A stretch of 10,000 nt of DNA from an uncultured Clostridia bacterium (GTDB lineage: Bacteria > Bacillota > Clostridia > Oscillospirales > Ruminococcaceae), in the NCBI GenBank assembly GCA_947381875.1, contig CANCXY010000116.1:1-10000 (forward strand), in the 5' to 3' direction. Below the pieces are notes generated by a model. That model did no database searches and was not told the DNA's origin. It worked only from the letters and a program-made list of their open reading frames with translations. How positions within the stretch are numbered: position 1 is the first letter of the stretch; each line of letters starts with the position of its first letter. A program made the position numbers and the translations under genes. Positions 1-6,706 of the stretch are shown one piece after another.

Positions 1-48
1 CGCTGCCTCTGGACTCCGCCAAAGGGGCGCAGCCCCTTTGGAAACCCA
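1..48. repeat. GC-rich palindromic repeat, partial copy at window edge
   Basis: A near-perfect palindrome at 19-41 has arms CCAAAGGGGC and GCCCCTTTGG around a 3-nt loop, followed by GAAACCC. It has the same architecture as the hairpins in the arrays at 7921-8036 and 9661-9784, where CCAAAGGGC pairs with GCCCTTTGG and a GAATCC linker follows. I infer that it is the edge of a third array continuing outside the window. No coding role is apparent. Confidence 0.6.
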
Positions 49-121
49 TCTTGTTGACAAGTATGAAAACGGGGCGTTGCATCACTTATTCTGTGATATG
101 ATAAATTTGCTTACCATATTG

Positions 122-163
122 AAAAGCCTCCCGCAAATCTTCCGATCATGCGGGAGGCTTTTT
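122..163 (-). terminator. Strong rho-independent terminator of the peptide operon
   Basis: A perfect 14-bp inverted repeat (AAAAGCCTCCCGCA at 122-135, its complement at 149-162) encloses a 13-nt loop. On the minus strand the GC-rich stem ends in TTTT followed by C; on the plus strand it ends in TTTTT. It can therefore work in both directions. It lies about 150 nt after the stop of the Cys-rich peptide gene, the last gene of the minus-strand operon. A gene entering from the left of the window could also use it. Confidence 0.85.
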
Positions 164-180
164 AGATATGGGATTTGGTT

Positions 181-200
181 GGCTTGCAATGCCGCAAGCC
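181..200. other. Small hairpin in the 3' untranslated region
   Basis: GGCTTGC (181-187) and GCAAGCC (194-200) form a 7-bp stem with a 6-nt loop. No T-run follows on either strand, so it is probably not a terminator. It would lie in the roughly 150-nt trailer between the peptide stop codon and the terminator at 122-163. Apart from this hairpin, the terminator and the edge repeat, I see no supported gene in 1-310. Confidence 0.3.
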
Positions 201-310
201 TATATTGCTAACAGGTCTATTGACGGGTCTACCGGTGTGCTACAGATTACACTGGCTTTTTTGCGGTTGGGCATTTATGCTATACGCGGTTTCTTTTGAA
301 TGGGTTTTTC

Positions 311-559
311 TTAATTCCCAGAAGTGATGCCACTCCCATTGATGCTAACGTTGCGCTGGCAGCCTCTTACTCCGCAGTAATAACCGAGATAGCAGGAGCA
401 GGGGTTGTTGTTGTTGCAGGGATCGTGATACTTGCAAGCACAGATGTCTCCATTAGGAGTACATGTAAAGGTGCAGTCATCGACCCCGCAGCCATCTCCA
501 CCTGCGCTAAAACATTCAACTAATGAATGTGTTGATTGGGGTATAACTAAAAATTCCAT
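311..559 (-). CDS. Cys-rich peptide, candidate RiPP precursor
   Basis: This 82-residue peptide has 11 cysteines, at 16, 24, 29, 33, 40, 42, 48, 54, 56, 62 and 67. The N-terminus (about residues 1-15) is Cys-free and could be a short leader; a Gly/Ser/Asn-rich tail (68-82) follows the last Cys. The middle carries two units of the form CxCx5C, at 40-48 and 54-62, offset by 14 residues. The motif CGVxxC occurs twice, at 24-29 and 62-67. There is no signal peptide. The ATG at 559 has AGGAG (568-572) at 8-nt spacing, and the gene starts 20 nt after the upstream protease gene, so it is very probably translated from the operon mRNA. With a radical SAM/SPASM maturase, an exporter and a protease in the same operon, it is most likely the substrate of a RiPP pathway, perhaps a ranthipeptide with Cys-derived thioethers. 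That role is inferred. A metal-binding or disulfide-rich peptide is the alternative. Confidence 0.75.
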   Translation of the reverse strand: MEFLVIPQSTHSLVECFSAGGDGCGVDDCTFTCTPNGDICACKYHDPCNNNNPCSCYLGYYCGVRGCQRNVSINGSGITSGN

Positions 560-579
560 TCGATTTTCTCCTTTCGTTC

Positions 580-2118
580 CTATTTGTTTCTTTCCTTTTC
601 AATCGCTTCCAGACAGGTTTCCAACGCGGAAAAAGAATCTTCTGAAACAATATCCGGCGGCGTACCCGTAATGCCGTTACAAGTGCCGTCAGGATTGAAT
701 GACAAATAGGGGTCATACTCCACAAGCAGGCCGGAGTAAGGAAGCGCCATGTAGAACGGCTGCGCGCCTTTTCCATTCCCTCCTGTTGTGGTGCCAACTA
801 AAGTGGCGAAACCAGTTTCCTTACAAAAACAGGCAAAAGCATCTGTAGCAGAATAGCAGTTCTCGTCAATAAGTACCCATATCTTTCCGTTGAAATAGCC
901 TGGTGCATTGTTTTTAGGGATTATTTTCGTAACTTTTAAGAGAGTATCAGTTCCGCCCAGATTTTCCTTCTGAATATAGGGGAAATCATCCTGCCATGTA
1001 TCGTCTGTATAGCATTCGATATCACTCATTTCCCCATTGAAAAGCGCCGGATATAAAGCTGTGTTCAGCGAACCAGACATGATTCCCCAACACATATTCC
1101 ATGTCACGTCATCCTGTGCCAGAAGTGACGCCATTTTATGCCATTCTGCGGTATTCCCCCCGCCGTTCCCGCGCACGTCAATAATCAGATCTGTTTTTCC
1201 TGCCCACTCCATAAAGACATCCGCAAGCGTATCCTGTGCGCCCTTCGGCCAGTTTCCAAAGGATGTAATTTTCAGATAGGGGATTGTGTCCTGTACATAA
1301 CCTGTGTCTATACATGGTGCTATGCGTCGCGACCACCTGATGCGCACAGGCTCCGGTTCCTGTTCGGTAGATTCTTTGGATACAACATTGTTTTTTTCTT
1401 CAAAATATTGCGGTTTGGCGTGTAAATAGAACAGTATGGATTTTGGATTGTTCACCAAATCCGCAAGAGTTCCAAACAATCCCCCATTACTGTTGCGCGT
1501 TTTATTAAAAAATTCTCTAAGCCAAGTACGATCTGTTCCTATAAAGAGGTGTCCGACCTTTTGAAATTCCCGTAAACAGCGGTTGATCGTGCGGATAAAA
1601 TCTTCCTGCGAGATATATCCGGCTGTAGCGCAATTCTCCATTTTCTGGCGGTAATCTGCTTTTACCTCCTCCCAATCTATCCCCAGTTCTATTTTAATTA
1701 CTGTCAGATAGGGGAAATTTTCTTCCAATAGTTGCCACATTGTATCGTAATCGTACAAGGCCTGTTCGGTGGAAAGGAGAAGGTCACGTTCCTCACCTAT
1801 CAACAATTCATCTTCAAAAGGATAGGGGAAACTATCTGTCTGCGTGAAGTCTAACTTGCACACCGGCGGGGCAGGCGACAATGCGCTTTCCGGCGTATCG
1901 TCCGACTTACTGTCTGTGTTATCTGCCCCGGATGTATCCGATTGGCTGTCTGTATCCCCTGATGGAAATTGTTCTGAACTTGTCCTTTGTTCCGTCGACA
2001 AACTGCCGCTAATCTCGTTCCTCTGCTGAGGATCTACACCGCAGGAACACAGCAGGATTGCTACAGCTAAAACACATGCGGCCACCTGCAAATAAACTTT
2101 ACAATTCCTTTTCTTCAT
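580..2118 (-). CDS. S41-family (C-terminal processing-type) serine protease, lipoprotein
   Basis: I choose the ATG at 2118 (512 residues), which has AGGAG at 2132-2136 with a rather long 13-nt gap and gives a classical lipoprotein signal: MKKRNC, a hydrophobic stretch, then LCSC with the lipidated Cys near residue 26. A GTG at 2145 would add nine residues. A Ser/Asp/Thr-rich linker (about 35-85) would tether the domain to the membrane. The S41 core shows PYLKITSFG (about 280), LIIDVRGNGGG (about 311-321, matching the family's DLRxNxGG) and YSATDAF, with probable nucleophile Ser423. NGKG follows, with Lys450 as the likely partner of the Ser-Lys dyad; the Ser-Lys gap is 27 residues, against about 25 in Prc/CtpA. 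No PDZ domain is obvious. The start overlaps the maturase stop by 20 nt and the precursor gene follows, so the two flanking genes tie it to the peptide pathway. Its likely job is leader removal or peptide trimming outside the cell, which is inference. Confidence 0.82.
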   Translation of the reverse strand: MKKRNCKVYLQVAACVLAVAILLCSCGVDPQQRNEISGSLSTEQRTSSEQFPSGDTDSQSDTSGADNTDSKSDDTPESALSPAPPVCKLDFTQTDSFPYPFEDELLIGEERDLLLSTEQALYDYDTMWQLLEENFPYLTVIKIELGIDWEEVKADYRQKMENCATAGYISQEDFIRTINRCLREFQKVGHLFIGTDRTWLREFFNKTRNSNGGLFGTLADLVNNPKSILFYLHAKPQYFEEKNNVVSKESTEQEPEPVRIRWSRRIAPCIDTGYVQDTIPYLKITSFGNWPKGAQDTLADVFMEWAGKTDLIIDVRGNGGGNTAEWHKMASLLAQDDVTWNMCWGIMSGSLNTALYPALFNGEMSDIECYTDDTWQDDFPYIQKENLGGTDTLLKVTKIIPKNNAPGYFNGKIWVLIDENCYSATDAFACFCKETGFATLVGTTTGGNGKGAQPFYMALPYSGLLVEYDPYLSFNPDGTCNGITGTPPDIVSEDSFSALETCLEAIEKERNK

Positions 2119-3433
2119 CCTCTTTTTTCTGCTCCTGCATTTCACGATCTCTTTTTAATTGCAGCGCAATGTCAGAAATATATTTTTCCATGGTATACTT
2201 GAGCCTGTTGCATCTGTTATGCGCGGCAAACTGGCGGCGGTGCGGGCACCCACCCATACAAATGGGGAGATATTTGCAAACCTTACATTCCTCATCCCGG
2301 GTCGGGTCATAAAGTAAATAGCTAAAGAATACCGGACGATTTTCAAATGTACTGTCCAGCAGGCTGGCGATAGCGCGTTCCTTTTTACCAATATCATTCC
2401 AGCATTTGTAAACCATTCCGTCGGAGTCAATCACCGCGACGCTTACCGCGTCAGCAGAACACACATTATGGACAAGCTGCGGGTAACGCCCAACCCGGTT
2501 GATATGGTTGCGCACCATAAAATTATAATCCAGTTCTGAAAACTCCTGCGTGCAGTAGCATTTGCTGTCCAGATAGGTTTCATTCGAGTTTTCCACCATG
2601 CCCAAATAGGCAGATGTCACGTCGCTTAATCCGTTATCCTGTAGAATGTTGAGAATCTCATCGACCTGTGAAACGTTTTGTTTATCTACATTCACGCGGA
2701 TGCTTACCTGGCAGGGCAGCGCCTCTTTCGCTTCTTTCAGGTTGGAAATAATCTTATCAAATGTCGGCAGCCCACCCTCTAAGAACCTGCGTTTGTCATG
2801 CTGCTCGCGCGAACCGTCCAAAGTGATCTGTATATTGGAAACATGAAATTCCCCCAGTTTTTTTGCTGTTTCAGGTGTCAACAGATACCCGTTTGTAACA
2901 ATCCCGGCGCTGTATTCAATTTTATTTTCCTGGCAAATTTCCACTACTTCCTTCGTGAGCCGTTCTATAATATCCAGTGCCAAAAGAGGCTCGCCGCCAT
3001 ACCAGCTTATATATAGGCTTGAAAGGTTGGGTGCAAGCCTTTTAATATAGTCGATCACGCCCTGCTGAACTTCCTCTGTCATAGTGGAATGCCGCAGGCT
3101 GTCCTTTTCATAGCAATAAATACAGCGGAAATTACAATCGGATGTAGGGGCAAGTGTAAGGCTTAAACGGTTGGTGGAAAAACGGCTCTGAAGCAAACGG
3201 TATTGAATGAGTTCCAATTCATTCATATTTTCATCAATTAGAAAGCCACCATATGTAAGGTCATGCAGCAGCTTTTCATTGGCAATCTCTGTTCCGTCAG
3301 CGCAAAATGCTTTATACTCTGCATACTGTTCACTTTCAATCAACGCCATGGCATTTGTCATGGCGTTATAAAGTATCGTCTGGCTGCTCCCTTCCCCGTA
3401 GGGAAACTCAAAGTTGTAAAATGACGCTTTCAT
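2099..3433 (-). CDS. Radical SAM/SPASM peptide maturase
   Basis: The protein has 444 residues from the ATG at 3433, chosen because AAGGAAG (3444-3450) lies 10 nt upstream. The frame is open to 3541, but that stretch has no good site and crosses an inverted-repeat element. The N-terminal ~90 residues may bind substrate. The radical SAM motif CNFRCIYC gives CX3CX2C at Cys100, 104 and 107 for the SAM-cleaving 4Fe-4S cluster, and GGEP follows at 146-149. The C-terminus has a complete seven-Cys SPASM signature: C325-X13-GX4-C344, then CX2CX5CX3C at 383, 386, 392 and 396, and C408, to hold auxiliary Fe-S clusters. Such enzymes act in the cytoplasm and form thioether or C-C crosslinks in RiPP precursors. 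The Cys-rich peptide two genes downstream is the obvious substrate. It resembles the Clostridia maturases of Cys-rich peptides (CcpM-like, ranthipeptide type), but I cannot fix the subfamily by eye. A charged tail (EQKKEDEEKEL) overlaps the next gene. Confidence 0.88.
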   Translation of the reverse strand: MKASFYNFEFPYGEGSSQTILYNAMTNAMALIESEQYAEYKAFCADGTEIANEKLLHDLTYGGFLIDENMNELELIQYRLLQSRFSTNRLSLTLAPTSDCNFRCIYCYEKDSLRHSTMTEEVQQGVIDYIKRLAPNLSSLYISWYGGEPLLALDIIERLTKEVVEICQENKIEYSAGIVTNGYLLTPETAKKLGEFHVSNIQITLDGSREQHDKRRFLEGGLPTFDKIISNLKEAKEALPCQVSIRVNVDKQNVSQVDEILNILQDNGLSDVTSAYLGMVENSNETYLDSKCYCTQEFSELDYNFMVRNHINRVGRYPQLVHNVCSADAVSVAVIDSDGMVYKCWNDIGKKERAIASLLDSTFENRPVFFSYLLYDPTRDEECKVCKYLPICMGGCPHRRQFAAHNRCNRLKYTMEKYISDIALQLKRDREMQEQKKEDEEKEL

Positions 3434-3471
3434 ACACGCAACACTTCCTTTTTCGTTATAGAATGCCCTTT

Positions 3472-3577
3472 TATAGTGAAACCACTTAAAAACGAGCGAT
3501 ACTTTCTGTATTTCCCCGCCCTCCGGTCGGGGAAACATCAAAATTATATTTGTTTGTTTTCAAGCGGTTTCACTATA
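3472..3577 (-). repeat. 22-bp inverted repeat around the exporter-maturase junction (long RNA hairpin or MITE-like)
   Basis: The segment 3472-3493 matches the reverse complement of 3556-3577 at 20 of 22 positions, both beginning TATAGTGAAACC. In the minus-strand transcript both differences become G-U pairs, so a continuous 22-bp stem can form. A second hairpin lies within the 62-nt loop: TTTCCCCG (3511-3518) pairs with CGGGGAAA (3528-3535). One arm overlaps the last five codons and the stop of the ABC gene. The other arm ends about 20 nt before the maturase ribosome binding site. It may set relative expression of the two genes by processing or stabilising mRNA. The 106-bp length, terminal repeats and TA-type ends also suggest a small non-autonomous insertion (MITE). 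No T-run follows, so it is not an ordinary terminator. Confidence 0.6.
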
Positions 3578-5326
3578 TGATGCGGGGCGGATATATTTTT
3601 CTGTATTCAAATCATACATTTCCTTATATAGGCTTTTGGGGTTCTCTAATAATTCATCAGGGGTTCCCATTTCCACGATTCGCCCTTCATTCATGCAAAT
3701 GATTTTTGTCATTCGATAGGTGAACGTGATTCGGTGTGAAATTACAATCACCGTATTTGTTGTTTGCGAAAGAAGATCCTCATAAAATGTACTTTCTACA
3801 AATGGGTCTAAATTGCTGGTCGGCTCATCCAGAACAAACAGCGCCTGGTTTCTTAAATAGGCCCTGGCCAGCGCAAGCCGCTGTTTTTCTCCCCCGGAAA
3901 ACTCCACGCCCCCTTCATAAAGCTGGTTTGTAATCGGTGTATCAAGTTTCAAGGGCAGGTTCATTACTTTTGTTAAAAGGTTGACGCGAGACAGGGCGTC
4001 CATTATTTTTTCTTCGGGTACTGACGCCCCCAAAGTCAGATTTTCCCGTATAGAAAAGGCATAAACAGAATAATCCTGAAACAAAACGGAAATTGCTTTC
4101 CGCAGGGCGCTGATATCATATTCTGCGATATCAACCCCGTTTATAAGAATGCGCCCCTCGGATGGTTCATACAGCCGCAATAAAAGTTTAATGATTGTTG
4201 TTTTACCCGCGCCATTTTTTCCAATAATCGCGACTTGTTCCCCTTCACAAATTGAAAAACTGACATCGCGCAGGGAATACCCTGTATTGTTTGGATACTG
4301 AAAGCTGACATTCTCAAACGCGATTATGTGAATTTTGGATAATCCTTTATTGCCGCATTGCAGCTCGCAGGGAAGGTCCATAAACGCAAGATAATCTTTT
4401 GTCAACATATCATTGGCAGACAAATCCACCGCAACGGCCAATATCTGGGAAAACGCCCCTTTTAGCCGGCTGTATGCGTTCAAAGAGACAACAAAATCAT
4501 CGTACCAGATTGTTTGGCGGATAACCTCGATTGAGAAAAAAAGCATTGTGATAAAAGATTCCGCCATGGAAAGCAGTGCTATCAAAAACGTTTTGTTTGC
4601 AATTTTACCGCCTGTTTCGTATGTGTCCCGGAAAACGACCTCATTCAGGCTGTCCTTTTTTTGAAATATAAAATCTTTCATATCATTTACGCGGACATCC
4701 CTCATAAATTCCGGGACATAAAAAAGCCTGTACAGATAATTCAGCTTTCGGTTATGGCTCGACATTTTCTTTTGTAAAGCATAATTTTGACGGCGCGACA
4801 GATTGTTGAGATAGCTTTGCACCGCGCAGACAATAATAAACAAAAGCAAAACAAATACGGGTATCCATGACAAGACAAAAATAACCAGTATCACCTGTAA
4901 AACCGAAGAAAACAGGGTCAGCAGTATATTTGTGGTGCTTTGTATCACTCCACAGCATTGATCAAATGCAACAGAATACTTATCGTATGCGCCTGGCCGA
5001 TCAAAACACTCCAATTCCAGATTGATGCTCTTGTGCAGAAAATCGTCCAATATTTTTGCATTGATACGTTCCCGCCGCAAAGACAACCGGGGAGCCGTTA
5101 TCCTCTCTATCGCCGCACTGATGAGCGATACCGCGAAAGAAAGGAGAAGCAGCCGGATAATCAGCTCAAATTTTGCCTGCGCAATGGCGTTTAACAGCAA
5201 CTTAGGAAACAGCAAAGATATGGCAGAAGAACCAAATGACACAACAGACAAAAGCAGGTTTATGGGTAAATACCACCGATCCAACTTCATGCTGTATTTC
5301 AGCAGGCGAAAATACCTTTTTATCAT
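3560..5326 (-). CDS. ABC exporter, fused permease and ATPase, without a C39 peptidase domain
   Basis: This 588-residue half-transporter presumably works as a dimer in the cytoplasmic membrane. Hydrophobic stretches at roughly 17-45, 53-75, 130-170 and 245-270 form the permease. The ATPase begins near 335, with Walker A GKNGAGKTT (369-377), Q-loop Gln417, signature FSGGEKQ (476-482), Walker B ALFVLDEP with catalytic Glu501, and switch His531. All key residues are intact. Length and order fit type-I (B-family) exporters used for lipids, drugs or peptides. Unlike many bacteriocin exporters it has no N-terminal Cys protease domain, which fits a separate protease in the operon. The ATG at 5326 has AAGGA (5335-5339) at 8-nt spacing. 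In this setting it most likely exports the modified Cys-rich peptide, possibly also giving self-protection; the substrate is inferred. The last codons lie in the inverted repeat at 3556-3577. Confidence 0.9.
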   Translation of the reverse strand: MIKRYFRLLKYSMKLDRWYLPINLLLSVVSFGSSAISLLFPKLLLNAIAQAKFELIIRLLLLSFAVSLISAAIERITAPRLSLRRERINAKILDDFLHKSINLELECFDRPGAYDKYSVAFDQCCGVIQSTTNILLTLFSSVLQVILVIFVLSWIPVFVLLLFIIVCAVQSYLNNLSRRQNYALQKKMSSHNRKLNYLYRLFYVPEFMRDVRVNDMKDFIFQKKDSLNEVVFRDTYETGGKIANKTFLIALLSMAESFITMLFFSIEVIRQTIWYDDFVVSLNAYSRLKGAFSQILAVAVDLSANDMLTKDYLAFMDLPCELQCGNKGLSKIHIIAFENVSFQYPNNTGYSLRDVSFSICEGEQVAIIGKNGAGKTTIIKLLLRLYEPSEGRILINGVDIAEYDISALRKAISVLFQDYSVYAFSIRENLTLGASVPEEKIMDALSRVNLLTKVMNLPLKLDTPITNQLYEGGVEFSGGEKQRLALARAYLRNQALFVLDEPTSNLDPFVESTFYEDLLSQTTNTVIVISHRITFTYRMTKIICMNEGRIVEMGTPDELLENPKSLYKEMYDLNTEKYIRPASYSETA

Positions 5327-5378
5327 AGCAACAATCCTTGATATATAGGCAGGAAACTATAGAGGGCTACTTATTCCC

Positions 5379-5849
5379 TCAATACTGCACAGTCCCGCTA
5401 ACGGTGACAGATTGGTCAGAGTTATTGCGGATTGCTATGTAATAATCCCCCGAGTAGCTTACGCCAAGCGATTGATTGATTTTACCATTCTGTGCGTTGA
5501 TCGAGTAAAATTTATTGTCGGAAGACAAAATACCAAAGTCCATACTGGCGGATGTAGGAGAATAGGAACAGTTGAAGATAACCGTATCTTTGTATGCTCG
5601 TAAAGAAATAGCAGAACTTATCCTCTTAATGGTATGGGCGTCAATGCTTTTTTCAATGGTAGCAACAGAAAGCGGCATAATATCACATTCCTGCCATTCC
5701 ACTTGTGATGGCTCTACCCACTCCCACATTATGTTTTCCTGCCAAGTGAGGTTTTCCCCAGTTTTTTCCTCCGCATAAACTGGTACGCATAAATAACATA
5801 GAATAGCAACACATATTGCCGCGGCACATCCGATTTTTTTTAGCTTCAT
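5379..5849 (-). CDS. Small secreted protein of unknown function
   Basis: I prefer the ATG at 5849 (156 residues) because AAGGAAG at 5860-5866 is well spaced from it; the ATG at 5858 is only about 3 nt away from that site. The N-terminus is a clear signal peptide: MKLKK, a hydrophobic core, and a probable signal peptidase I site VYA|EE after residue 26. The mature part is about 130 residues. A Trp/Glu-rich segment comes first (WQENIMWEWVEPSQVEW). Alternating polar and hydrophobic stretches then run to the end (for example SGDYYIAIRNNSDQSVTVSG), which suggests an all-beta domain. I recognise no family. It lies between the regulator and the exporter, and the regulator stop is 20 nt upstream, so it is probably co-transcribed. 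It could be an immunity, sensing or surface-binding partner of the pathway, but nothing in the sequence settles this. Confidence 0.75.
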   Translation of the reverse strand: MKLKKIGCAAAICVAILCYLCVPVYAEEKTGENLTWQENIMWEWVEPSQVEWQECDIMPLSVATIEKSIDAHTIKRISSAISLRAYKDTVIFNCSYSPTSASMDFGILSSDNKFYSINAQNGKINQSLGVSYSGDYYIAIRNNSDQSVTVSGTVQY

Positions 5850-5869
5850 CTTATTCATACTTCCTTTTA

Positions 5870-6469
5870 TCAGTTTTCTATGGGATTCCAGCCATCGCTG
5901 TCATCAACTATCGTGGAAGGGTCTATCTCCTCCGGCTCAATTTCATCCTGCCAGACAATCCTGTGTTTCTCATACTGTATCACATAGTCGCCATCATCTG
6001 TGGAAATATTTACAGTATACGTCCCGTCGGGCGGCAGAGCGTTTGCCGGGATAGCGTCCCGCGCGCTGTTTGGGGAAAATTTTGCTCCTATGTATATCCC
6101 TGTCATCAAAATTCCAACCCCGGCGCTTGCCGCCGCAAGCCGCCGAAGAAAGCGCCTTTTGCGTAAAACCCTCTGCGCGCCTTCCGGTTCTGATGGTTCC
6201 GGTGTCCCTATTGCTTCTTCCTGTTCCGTCTGTTCTGGCTGCCCCATCGCTTCTTCCTGACTGGCAGGCTGAGGACTAAGATTCAAAATGTAATCTGTCG
6301 ACACCCCGAACAGCCTGCTCATAGCCATCAGGTTATCCGCGCTCGGCTTGATCTTTCCACTTTCCCACTTCGATACTGTCTGCCTTGTTACTCCCAGCTT
6401 GTCTGCGAACTCCCGTTGGCTCAAACCTTGCTCATCCCGCAGGGAAATCAGCTTTTCTTTGCATTCCAT
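5870..6469 (-). CDS. Membrane-anchored XRE-family transcriptional regulator
   Basis: The ATG at 6469 (199 residues) has GGAGG (6478-6482) at 8-nt spacing; a start at 6523 would overlap the operator-like repeats and has no such site. Residues about 5-60 form a classical XRE helix-turn-helix (LRDEQGLSQREFADKLGV, then RQTVSKWESGK) that binds DNA as a dimer. A Glu/Pro/Gln-rich linker (64-99) holds two similar units, EEAMGQPE and EEAIGTPE. Basic residues RKRR precede one membrane segment (about 110-128). The remaining ~70 residues are acidic and would lie outside the cell (DGTYTVNISTDDGDYVIQY). This looks like a one-component sensor: the outer part could detect an envelope or peptide signal while the inner part controls transcription. 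As first gene of the block with tandem repeats just upstream, it probably regulates the peptide operon and itself. That is inference. Confidence 0.85.
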   Translation of the reverse strand: MECKEKLISLRDEQGLSQREFADKLGVTRQTVSKWESGKIKPSADNLMAMSRLFGVSTDYILNLSPQPASQEEAMGQPEQTEQEEAIGTPEPSEPEGAQRVLRKRRFLRRLAAASAGVGILMTGIYIGAKFSPNSARDAIPANALPPDGTYTVNISTDDGDYVIQYEKHRIVWQDEIEPEEIDPSTIVDDSDGWNPIEN

Positions 6470-6501
6470 CGTATCATCCTCCGCATTCAAAATCAACCAA
6501 C

Positions 6502-6536
6502 TTTTGTTTACATGCCCTGTCAATTTTTGTTTACAT
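6502..6536 (-). promoter_or_regulatory. Tandem operator-like repeats upstream of the XRE operon
   Basis: The 12-bp sequence TTTTGTTTACAT occurs twice in direct orientation, at 6502-6513 and 6525-6536, with a 23-bp period. A minus-strand TTGACA (6518-6523) lies between them. No good -10 hexamer stands 16-18 bp from it, so the promoter is either weak, activator-dependent or elsewhere (for example TTGCCA at 6585-6590 with GAAAAT at 6562-6567). Tandem repeats directly upstream of an XRE gene suggest autoregulation by that protein. Confidence 0.5.
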
Positions 6537-6636
6537 CACGCGATTTTTGCATTTTTCGCGTATTTTCCATGTATATATCGGCTATGGCAAGCTATGTTTT
6601 GCGAATGGGGCGGCCCCGCCTCACTGCCCTTCTGCC

Positions 6637-6685
6637 AAAAAACCGGGGGGTGACACACATGAAGAAATCACTTGTGCATCACCCC
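6637..6685 (-). terminator. Rho-independent terminator of the 84-codon hypothetical gene
   Basis: On the minus strand GGGGTGATGCACA (starting at 6685) can pair with TGTGTGTCACCCC (ending at 6647), a 13-bp stem with two G-U pairs and a 13-nt loop. CCGG and six T (complement of A 6637-6642) follow a few nucleotides later. It begins 22 nt after the stop at 6707, where a terminator for that gene is expected, and insulates it from the XRE operon. Confidence 0.7.
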
Positions 6686-6706
6686 TGGGCGATTTTAGCT
6701 GCCGGG

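Noticed and set aside
54..82. TTGACA at 54-59 as a plus-strand promoter
   Set aside because: The hexamer 17 bp downstream is TTGCAT, a poor -10 box, and no plus-strand gene follows before the terminator.
200..274. A 24-codon minus-strand ORF (starting MPNRKKASVIC) in the trailer of the peptide operon
   Set aside because: No ribosome binding site precedes it, it has one Cys and no similarity to the 82-aa peptide, and it lies between the operon's last stop and its terminator.
296..523. Plus-strand ORF opposite the Cys-rich peptide gene
   Set aside because: It is the complement of a gene with a good ribosome binding site and operon position. Its Val/Ala-rich product just reflects the GTT repeats that encode Asn on the other strand.
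3434..3541. 36-codon N-terminal extension of the radical SAM protein
   Set aside because: It crosses the inverted-repeat element, has no ribosome binding site, and the ATG at 3433 has AAGGAAG 10 nt upstream.
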